Source: Polytrichum commune (Eukaryota; Streptophyta; Polytrichopsida; Polytrichales; Polytrichaceae). From it: a DNA stretch of 64,000 bases. A model generated the notes under the pieces. That model was given only the letters and a program-made list of their open reading frames with translations. It had not been told where the DNA came from and did not search any database. The first letter of the stretch is position 1. Every line of letters begins with the position of its first letter. Location of the stretch: contig OX485806.1 in assembly GCA_950295325.1 (NCBI GenBank), positions 35,092,001 through 35,156,000 on the forward strand, written 5' to 3'. The translations under genes were made by a program, and so were the position numbers. Shown here one piece after another: positions 25,001-37,000 of the stretch.

Positions 25001-28000
25001 ACCTACATGGGATGCAATGGATTATGCTCCATGGTCTACCAGATTTTGCATCAAACCCAACTCAAAGAGGTGAGTCTTACACAAAACTGGAAGACTGACA
25101 CTTCAAAATCTCTCAACCCTTAATTTATTGTGTAGAAGAGTCCACAAGAATAGGATGGTAATGTAATAGCATTTGGTTGAGAGCCAGTTGCGTATATCTT
25201 TCCACTACACTTGAAGGGCCGTGACCACCCAAACTTCAAATTCAATTTTCTATGGTATGGCCTTCAGATGAGTTTCAAGGGCCCTCACAATTCCATTATC
25301 ACGGCCCTTGGCCATAGTGTTAAGTGGTTGCAACTCTGAAAATAAAGTAACTTGCACTCAAAGTAGCATTAACAACTAATAAGATGTTTAAGAAAAATAA
25401 AAATTATGGGCTAAAAACAAACATACTGATGAGGGCCACTCTCGCCAGGTCCTGGGAAGCAACGTCCACGAGCTTGGAGATCAACGCCATTGTTTAGTCC
25501 TGATCGGATGAGATCCCACCAACTTGGTTTACCCTTGAATGTTGTAAGAAGTTTGCTTGTCATTTTAAGCCGCTTGACTAGTTTCTCGCATGCCATCTGA
25601 CCATATCAACATTAACATCGCATTAGTGATGTATGCCAGAATATACAACCTTTGTGCCTTCACCCTTCAAATTTAGCTTTGTTTAGCTTTTCAAGTTAAA
25701 AGGGTGTTCTTTGAAGATTGAGATGATTGAAGATGAAAGACATTCGATGCTCTAGTGGTGTCTATGTCAAAAGAAAATTGTTGTTAAGTACTTAAAATAT
25801 TATGTCCATAAAGTTGAAAGCTAGATTAAAAGCTTGACTTGCTAGAAAACCATGTATAAGATTTTGATTGCAAATATTCATAAACAATGAATAGCAAGGT
25901 ATAAGGTACTTTATGGAATTGTGTGCCAAGGCTAAAACACTAGCCTATTTATAACACGGTTTGAAAAAATACAATCATCTGTAGAATGGATGACTTAAAA
26001 TACTAGATATTGCATAGAATTATATGCTAACTTCTTTCATGTGCTTGACCTATATTTGCACGCTAGTTTCACCTTGTTCCTTCAATCAAAGAATCTCAAT
26101 AGAAAGAAAAATGCCATTTCAATAAGAACTGATTTTCTAAGCAATGATTAAAGATGAAGTTATCAACAACAAAATTGACCTGAACACTCATTGCAGAAAG
26201 CTCGGAGGTGACTGATCCACCAGATTCCCCAACATTGTTTGAAACAATTGTTGTCAGACTATTCACCCGAATGTTGGCCATATCCAAACCCCCTTCCACC
26301 AGAGTCCCCAAAGTCATAGCCGCAACCTGAAGTTTTTTTGAACATAATTAACTCATAAATATGTTATCATATCCTAGAGAGTTTTCAATTAGAAGGTCTT
26401 AAACCAAGAGGCTCATTCCAAGCCTCAAAATGTCATACAAAGGGTTAAGAATTACCTTATATTTTAAGCTACCTTATCTAAAATTATCCCAATAATCATT
26501 TGCATTGTCCAATCAGGATATATCAAAATACATATATGTAAAATGAATTATAGGGAAATGAAAGCTTGTAAAAATGACCTAAACTCAAAGTATCTCTAAT
26601 TACCATTGTCACATATGAATTTGTTTTCAAGTCCTTTTTTGAATAGATTGTGCTAAATATCGATCCACTATAGAAGTACAACATATAAAACATTATTTCA
26701 AAGAATTACACACCTGTGCAACTTTGACATCAAGGCCCTGGCCCATTTCACATCCTGACTGATAAATTCCAACACTTCCGTCTGGATAAATATTTACAAG
26801 AGCAATAAATTGTTGGGCTTCCCAATCTGCAACAAACTTCACTGGAACAACTGAGATTCCCCGTTTCACAAACCGGTTTTGAGAATTGAACTCCTTGATC
26901 TCCTGGACGCGGCTCTCATACGAGCTTGATTCCTGGTAGAATTGTTACAACAATAAATTGCACTTATTACCAAAAAGTTCGACATTATTCAGATTGAAAA
27001 ACTAGACCAGATCAGAAATTTGTGATTCCGGGTACTATCTGGTTTAGTAGTAAGATTATATTCTTTCTGTTTGGCGCGAAGTTTAGTTTGAAAAAACATA
27101 TATAGATTTTTTTTTAACATAAGTATTAACTTACAGTATTGCAAGTCTCGATAATGCACATACGACATGCAGAATCCAGAACAAGTGATACAATGTTTAC
27201 CAATTTTGGGCTCAAAGTTAAAAAGTTGATAACATGTTGGATTGTCCAGTTCATAAGGAAGATTGTTAGCAAAAAATCATGCATTGGAAGGTGTGGATGA
27301 TTGACCGAAGTACATTCTATATCAGTTCATTAAGGGTCAAACACATTTTGGCATGCCAAGAGTTGCTAAAATGAGTTTAGCCCTCAATGAACCAAAATAG
27401 ATTGACCTTCATCCAAATTCAAACACTACCTCCAAGGATGCACCACAAGTGAAAAGAAATTACTGATATTGTATGCAAAACAACCAATGAAAAATCATAA
27501 GGCACCAACTCCAGATAAAAAGCCCCATTAAGCTAAAGAATAACTCTACTACTATTGTCAAAGAGTCTTATAGGGAGGATGCATTCTCCTCTATTCCTTT
27601 TGAGAGTTTGTCAAAAGAATCTATAACTCAAGACGAAATCTGCGCTATCCTCTATTCATATACCTGTTCCAACTGAAATCCTTTAAAAAAGAAAAACAAG
27701 AAAAGCTTACATGAAATATACAAATTGTTTTTTGCCACAATCTGCAATAACTGTACCTTCAAAGTGCTGAAAACTTCTTTGGAATTGCAGAAGTTTAAGT
27801 GTTGTCCACAAATTGTGGTATCTCCAGGTTTATACATGTTGGTTTCGCGCACTGCATCTGCAGGAAGTTGAAGAACTGAAGCCACGTGCTCCATGATTGT
27901 CTCAATCATGAAGACTGTTTCCACAAACACTACATGATCCAACGACATGAAAATTTCATCAGTTTTTTTGTTTTCTCTCCTGATAAACATTTTAACATTA

Positions 28001-31000
28001 TCTTCTCAGTTATTTATTAACATAAATAGCCCATCCTGGGATAAAATAGCATTTTTCCTTTCATAATAGTCTCTTTTGGAGGTTAACTAAGGTCAGTGGG
28101 TCTTAAACAGACACTTTTTTCTCTGCGCCCACTTCTTGTAGGATATGAAACAGGCAATTAGTGCAAGATGATTAGAAAATCCAAATTGTGTCCGTAGCTA
28201 CTGTCCACATAGTTTTTGGAGCCCATATGAATATCTTATTCAACATCTAAGTGAGGATTCTCTTTCTCATTGAATGATCATATAGGTCCTCTTATGTGAA
28301 CTATTAAGCTTAAAATAGTTAACAAATTCCACGCATGCAGTCTAATTTCTTTTCAACACATGTTGCTGTTCTTAGATTCAGACACAACCACACACCACTC
28401 AAATACAGGTGTCCGTCTAGGATGAATAACTGAGTTAGGTTCGCTTACCTTATCTCAGCGGAGAAAGAGATTGAGTCAAATAAACATTAAATCAACTTCA
28501 AAATTTTGAATACAAAGTAGAAACTTTATCCCAAGGGGCTACATAATCTTGAGATAGAACCTTCAATAACAAGTCATGTAGGATAAACCTGATCTATTTG
28601 TAGGGTAAATTTATGGCAAACGATATTTAATTATAGAGATAGACCAAATACAGTCATCTAATAGTACAACTTAATCAGTAGCAAGGTAGATGGATTTGAA
28701 TTTTTTACCAGGGCCTCGCATATAGGTGCACGCAGGGAGGTTGGTTCGTGCAACTTTCCCTTTAATTTCCCAGTGTGGGATGTTGTACGTGTTGTCGATG
28801 AAGGAGGTTATCGATAACATATTCGGGTATTCGAAATCATAATGAGCACCCTATTTCCCACAAAAATAATGTGAGTGCCCAATCAAACATTCTTGCATTT
28901 TGTAGTCATAATTTGTAAGTCTTATTTCAGATGACTTTACACAACAGAAAAATTCAACTTGAGCTTCAACTTGAGCTTTAAAATGCTTAAAACTGGCAGA
29001 TATTTGACAAAAAGTGGTCGTCCCTTTTCCATGCCCCATTTGACAGTGTCATTTGGGTCATTTAGGTTTGTGTTGAAAAATTAAGAACCATGTTTCGTTG
29101 TAGTGTTGATTATTTTACGTTGATTTAACACATAAGGTCCATGCACTTATGTACTATCAAGATATGTAAAATCAATATATGTACAATCAATATATATACA
29201 ATCAATATATGTACAATCAATTTAAAATCAGATTTTCACTTGAAAATTTGAGATTGAAAGGATGACTTACATGGTTGTTCAATATTCTCAGTTCCAAAGC
29301 AGTAATGCGGCCATTCTTGTTGACACCAACTTTGTAGTTACATCGGTAAGGGCTCCGAGCTCCTACACTCTGAAACAGATTGCACATGTGATATGTAGAC
29401 ATACGATTAGAACAAGATGATCAGCAAATCCAAATCGAGCCATAGTCAGTTCCCTCATGATTTTCGGAGCTCATATAAATATCTTGTTTATTATCAAAGT
29501 GAATGTTTTCTTTAAAATCAATCATATTGGTACCTCCAGATATGATGATTGTTGAACCTAGAATAAACAATAATTTTTTAGAAAAGGCAGCTTTGAAAGG
29601 AAGAAACATAATATAGTTATTCTCTAAACTCAACATGCGTTTTGGTTGGGAGTTGATTGTTTTGGATACAACACCTTCCATGTTTGGTAAGTTTTTGGTG
29701 GAGGTTTGAACGAAAGAACATTCTATACTGATTCATTGAGGGTCAAACTCCAAATTTGGCATGCAACGAGGTGCTAAAATGAATTTGACTCCCAATGAAC
29801 CAAAATAGGTTGCTCTACATTCAAATTCAAACATTGCCTCCGAGCATGCACAATTGGTAAGAAAATTTTGATTTTGTATGCAAAGCACTCAACGAAGATG
29901 AACTCCCAACCAATATTCCCATCGAGATAAAGGAAAACTCTTGATACCATAGGCACTTGACATTTGGCACCTTTCTCTAGAAATTTGGCTTTACCATAAA
30001 AAATGATCCAAGTGAAATATGTCAAGTGGTCAACAAATCTACAGAATTTGGTGTATCCCATGATGATATTGAATACCTGACTCAAAATTGAATACCCACA
30101 AAGTTGTGGCAGGTCCAACTAGAAAAAAATAAAAAATAAAAATCTAACCTGCATGTTAGTGCCCATGTTAAGGACAAGACGGACGGGTTTTTGAAGTTTG
30201 TCAGCTGCGAATGCGCAGGCCATGGCATGGCTTGCTGGCCGATTCAGTTTTGATCCATATGCACCTCCAATTCTTTTAACATTCACCTGCAAAATACAGA
30301 ATTTTTTAAAGGGTCCAAAAGGTGCACCAAAAAGTTCACAGCAAAAATAGTGACAGAAAAAGAAACTAATTAATTACTTCTGTCCAGATTTCTTATAATT
30401 CATAATCAGTCATACACATTCTTTACAAGATGAAAATTCCATTAAAAACATAAATAGAACTGGATCCTTACAGTAACTTTGAATTGAGGTCGATTTAGGC
30501 CAACTCCAACACAATGTTGAATCTGCAAACCACGATAACAAAATCAGATCCAAAGAAATGGCCAAACTAGTAACACAGAGCACTTACTACAACGCACATT
30601 CGTAAAAAAAAAGATGTCATCACCTAGGCAGAAAAAAAACACAACACTTAAGAAACCTTAAAGAATCGTCAACTTAATTTACCAGGGATGGATTTTGTGT
30701 TGATGAGAAGACTTCCATTGTGTTGTCTTCACCTGGGATGCAAAGAGATCGTTGTGTTTCGAGATGGTGGTGATATTGATGACCTGAGTCAACCTGTAAC
30801 AAGTTCAAGTTGAAGCACTTAGATGTCAAAAATATTTGGACTTGAACTTGAACATATGTTCGTACGGAAAGTACATTTTCAGACAACTACTCGAGTGGTT
30901 GTGGTTGTGGTTTGGGCCCACTTTCAACCACAACTACATTTTTTGTTTTACATTTACACACAACTACACTCTTGTAGTCGACAAGTGGATTTTTGACTTC

Positions 31001-34000
31001 AATGATCTTCCCTCCCCATTGATATGCATAGAGTGGAGACAAAAAAATTTATAGTTTCTAGTGGAAATTTTGTTCACGAGTAATTGCCTCCTACAAACAT
31101 ATCCCCTTCTCATGCTTTGGCCTTGAAATTCTCTCCTGGTGGCACGTAGTGATTACAAACAAACTATAACCTAAAAAAGTAAACTACAACAATCGCAACT
31201 ACATCCTCTTGAGTGATTTGTGGATACAACAAAAAATTTAAAAGGTTATCACTAGTGCATATAAAGGGACCACCAATTCACCTGTCCTTCAACAAGAACA
31301 TCAGCACTTTTGAAACCCAGCTTTGTGTTTCCTGCACATAACTCAAGAAACGAATTTTTTTGAGCTTAAATACACTAAACTGAACATGTAAATATAACCA
31401 TCACACTTTTTTGTTTTTGTTTTTATAGGATAGATAATTCTATTGAGGCAAAATTTACACATATAAACAGTCTTTCAATTTCTCAACTCAAGATGAAGAG
31501 CATTATGAATAATAATATTAATGAAGCCTTGTGTCCAAATATCCAATGGTCTCAAGCCTTGTATAAGAATGGAAAAGTAATTTTTACACCATTAAAAGCA
31601 GGCATGATAGTAGTAGGAGCGCTTGCCTTGTGCCCACTCTATTCCTCTTCCATTGAAAAATGAGTTCGCAGCAATCGCATCATCAATAGTCAAAATAGGT
31701 GCTTTCAAATCAGTATATTCTACAGCCACCAAGCTAGCTGCTTCATCTGCTACTCTCTGCCACATCAAAAGCAAACTAGATAAGGAAATTATTCACCAAG
31801 GTACAAATATCAACCTATCAACAGAGAGGAATAAAATTGCCAATAAAGCATAGTATGAAGCCCAAAATGGTTGTACCTTCGATTCAGCGACAATTAGGCC
31901 AATAGCTTGACCAAAATATTGCACTCGATTTGAGGCAAAAACCTCCTCATCCTCACTGTTTGACAAGATACATATGGAAGGAATTAACCTTACTTAATTT
32001 TTTAAAGCTGAATGTCGAAAGTTACCCTATGCAAAGTTAGGGAGATACCCCATTCATCATATGCATTATTCCAATCAGAGCATACATATATGTAGAATAA
32101 ATTATAAGAATATTTTGAGTTCATAGAAATGACTTAGACCCAAATATATATCAGGTATATCTAATCACAGTTGTCACATACAACTTTTTTATTTTCACTT
32201 CCTCTTCTGATAGTGCTGAATATGGTTTCAATACAACAGACCAAACAATATAATATTATTTTAGCACTTGTTGGGGGTTCGTACAAATCGTCATGTACCA
32301 TGTATAAACACGACCCGATCCTTTTAGGGTTGAAAGGGTCGGTATTACCAGAAGTGCAATAAAATACTCGTTCACTTTGACTTGAAATTCTGCTATGAGA
32401 AATTTGATTTATTACCTGACAAGGTTGCAGTACCCATCAGCTTTCACGGTAGCAGCAGATATGAATGTGACGACGCCTTTTATTGCAAGTGCCTTGGAAG
32501 GATCGATTGATTTGATGGATGCACTTGCGACACTTGAAGTAACGTAAGTCGCAAAAAGACCACCACCCACAACCATATCGTCCATGAACTGGGCTTCTCC
32601 GGTAGTCTGAAAAAAAATTCCAAGGGCAAAATTCACATCTGCTCAGTTAAACACGTAAAGTAATACCACTAGTTTTTGTAGAAGATCACAGGGTGAAATT
32701 TCTCTCAATCATTAATAATAAGACTACCTTCAAAATAATGACATTACTAAAGCCTTAGGACCACTTTTTATACTATGGCCAATGGCCATTAACCATGAAA
32801 TTGTGAGGGGCCTTGAAACTCATCCAAAGGCCATACCATGGAAATCGTAATTGGATATTGTGAATCTTAAAGTTGTGAGTTACATTTTCCACACTAAGAG
32901 GTTTTGGATTTCAACTGTCACAGGCTGAACCATCATGTACCTCAATTTGTTTTTAAGGAAAAATACCTGGAGACCAGCTGACAATTTTGGAATCGGCAGT
33001 GATACAGGGTACTCTGCTGGATCACCCTGCCAGATTCAAAATTCAAGTAAAAATTTTGAGGTACGAAGATCATCATCACATGTAGAGTAAGAATGAATTT
33101 GTCCTGAATTTTGGAATTTTGAGAAAATGAAGATGCCAAATATCTGAGAGCCTTGAGCAGAGATGGACTACCATAAATCTCAACAAAAATTCAAAGTTTA
33201 CCTTATCAAAGTTGACCTCACCCTTCGAAATGGGTCGTATATACTGCAAGAGAAACCTCAAGCTTCAGCAACTACTTGAAATTATGAGTGATGGCATAGT
33301 ACCAAATCAGAAACTACTTTGTAAAATATGGTTTTTGTGCAAAATACTTCCTTTATAGTTTGAGAAATGTCATATGGAAGGGTTTTAAACTACTTTTAGC
33401 TAAATGTATTAAAAGTGACCCTATCTAGCTTATCCTAATTATCAAATGCATTATTCCAATTGAAGCATACATATACGTAGAATGAATTATAGGGAGATAT
33501 AAGCTCGTATAAATGACCTAGACTCAAATCCATACCACATATATCTAATCAGAGGTGTCAAAGATGACTTCATTGTCACTTCCTCTTTTCAATAGGTCGT
33601 GCTAAATATGGACTCGATGTCATAAACCAAATAAAATATGGGTTCAATACTTATTTGGCGTTCATACAAATCATCACGTTTCCCAAGTAAACATACACCC
33701 GGTCCTTGTAATGGTTGCCAATTTATAATTTTTGAATTACCTCAGCAGTTGCAGAACGCAACGAGGCAGGAATTGCGTTGTCAGGCAAGAGTGAGAGCAA
33801 AGCCTTGTACAAAAATGCTCCCAACAAGGAGGAACGATATGCTGTCCGATCCCAAGAAGGTTCTATAACCAGCTCCCCCTTCAAAATTTCTAGCGCTTTC
33901 ACATATACCTGTCCCCACAATGTAAACATATTTTTTTGGCCTAGCAAAATCTCCAAGCATGTTGGCTCCAAACACATTCTTTCAACAACTTCCACCAAGT

Positions 34001-37000
34001 CAAAATGAACTCAAACACAAATTCATCACCAAAAACTTCATTTAAACAATTACCTTGCGATCTGAGAAACACTTTCCCACTAAAAATTCTTCAGTCTTCT
34101 TTGCACGTTGTGGGTACTGCTTCACTCCACCATATACAATTATGGGATTGCCCTCAATTAACCCTGACAAAAATTCCAAAGACATTTCGAATCAATCAAT
34201 CAATCCATAAAAGTTAACATACCAAAAATGACTGAAGCCCTAAACCCTAAACCCGAGACCCAAAACCCAAAACCTACCAATATCACAAAAATTATATCCA
34301 CTTTTTAATCTTACCTTTCTCCATATTCACCTCTAGCTTGAAACCGGCATTCACTAAGGCGTGTGCATTGACTCGTCTCAAAGCAACTTTATACGTCACA
34401 AATCGTGAGTTTCTCCGCAAAATTGGAACCATGATCTCCACAATGACAACACCTTCCAAAGGCATGTCAAAAAACTCTTCAAGGGTCACAGATCGCTCCG
34501 ATCCATTACTGTGTGCAAGTCCCAATTTTAGCCTTGCTTCAGCTGCCATCAAAATTGTGGCCACATCTGAAGCAAATTCTCCATGCCCATGAGTCATTGC
34601 TAAATTTCCAGCGACACTCCCAATATTGCGGACTTGGTTGTGAGCCACCTGACAGAAAAATAATTATATAACCCATATCGTTTAGCATGCTCAAAGTTCT
34701 ACCAATTAAGGACTATTAAAAAACCAGACTTCTTTTCGTATGGACCCCCAACAAGTATTTGAAACGATTAATCAGTTGGTCAATGATATTGAATCCACAT
34801 TTAGCACAAACCCACTGTAAAGAGGAAGTGGAAAGTAAAGTCATATGTGAGAAGAGTGAATAGTTATGCATGATATGTATTTGACTCTAGGTCACTTACA
34901 AGAGCTCGAATCTCCTTATAATTCATTCTACATACATGTGAGGAGATGTGCCTAATTCCAACATATATTTAGACACCTATATTTGAGTGGTATGTAGTTA
35001 GGTGTGGATCTAAGAATGGACACTAAAAAGGAATCATGTGTTAAAAGAGATTTGGACTACGTGCTCAAAATATTTTAACTATTCTAGGTTCAATAATCAA
35101 CATAAATTGGGGGGGGGGGAGGGGGACCTATATGACCACTTAATGAGCACAAGAATCTTCACTTTGATATTGAGTAAGATATGCATATGAGCTCTGAAAA
35201 TTATGAGGCAAATGGCTACGGGCACGACTTGCAATTGGTAATCTTCTTGCACTAATCACATGTTTCAAATCCTACTAGAAGTGGGTGCAAATGGAAAAGT
35301 CTTCAAATTAGGCACACCTACCTTATGCTCCAATTGGAATTATGCATATGACAAAATAAGCACATTTTAGATAGGGTCGCTTTTGACAATTTTTTAGCAG
35401 AAAACATCAAGAAGTTCAGTACGAAACAATGCATGCGTCCAAAAAAACTCACTCGTTTTAGGTGCTTTAGAAGAGGTTCGAAACTTGGGGAGAGCGCTTT
35501 CTTTGCATCCAAAATGTTCATGAAATCCGAGATGGGAACTGCACCGCCAATTGTGATGCCATTTTCACCAACGGAAATTTTCATTAAGTCTGGGACATTG
35601 GAAACCTCAGCGATAAAATCCGTGGGAGGCGGCGGGTACACCCCGCTCATGGTATTGCCCCTCACAATGCGGACTTTCTCGCCCTTGTTTTTCGCACTCC
35701 GTAAAAGAGCATATAGCTCCTGGAGGGACGCGAGCCTAACCCATGTTACACCTTTTTGGGTAATTACAAGTCGTGTCGGCCTACTACTAGTACCTCCACA
35801 GGAAGCCATCATTTTTCCGCTGATTTCTTCGATGTCTTTCTCGCATGTTGCTGTTGCTGCGGCGCAGTGGGTGGCATTTTTGCAAACTTTGTTTTTTATG
35901 CCCCCCTTTGCGAGGGTTTGGAACCCATCTAAAATTGGACGATATCCTGTGCATCTGCAAAGCTTAAAAAGTTAAGGTCAAGTGAAGAAGATGAAAAACT
36001 TATAATTTGAGGTCACAGTGAAGATGCAAAACTTGTAATTTCAGGTCAAAGTGAAGATGCAAACCTTATAATTTTGAGGTCCAAGTGATGATGCAAAACT
36101 TGTAATTTCAGGTCAAAGTGAAGATGCAAAACTTGTAAGTTGAGGTTAAAGTGAAGATTCTCCTTCTCTTTAAACGACCAAATACCCCTCCCAATTTGTG
36201 TTATCTATTGAACCTAGAATGGTTAACATACTTTATGCAGACAGTCCAATCTCGTCTAACACGTCCCTTTTTGGTGTCCATTCTCAAATCTTAGGCCCCC
36301 TTTACTGAGGAGGGAGATTGCAAGCTCAAAAAAAGGAGCTTTTCTCGTAGAATATGAAACCTAAAACAGTGCAAGATGTTTAGCAAACCCAAATCAAGGC
36401 CATTGCCACTTTCCTCATAATATTCAAAGCTCATATGAATATCTTATTCATCATCAAAGTGAAGATGTCATCCTCTTTCTCTTTGAACGACCATAGACAC
36501 TCTCCCAATTTGTGTTATGTATTGAGCCTAGAATGGTTAACAAATTTTGTGCACATAGTCCAATCTCTTTCCAACACGTCTTTTTGTTGTCCGTTCTTAA
36601 ACCCACACCTGACCACACACCACTCAAATGTAGGTGTCCATTTAAGATGAGTAACCGAATTAGGCCCACTTGGCCCTATACTATATACTCACAAAAGAAA
36701 AATGTTTTTGGGGCAGTAGAATTACCTGCAGAGGTTGCCATCAAGTTGATCCTCCACTTGTTGTGCTGTGGGCTCCGAGTTACTCTTCACCAAGCCATAC
36801 ATACTCATTACCTGAAAATCCAGACACAAACTCACCTAAATTAGATACATCACATCAAAGTTTGGGTCATAAGGTAGACAACCCTTAACTACTTTTCTTA
36901 TTGAGACGCCTATATTTGAGTGGTATGTGGTTTGGTATGGCTCCAAGAACGGATACCAGAAAGGCATCATGTGCTTAGAAGTGATTGGACTACATGATCA

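Noticed and set aside
35433-35975. 180-codon plus-strand open frame
   Set aside because: Antisense shadow of oxidase exon 3, which is supported by family motifs and splice sites.
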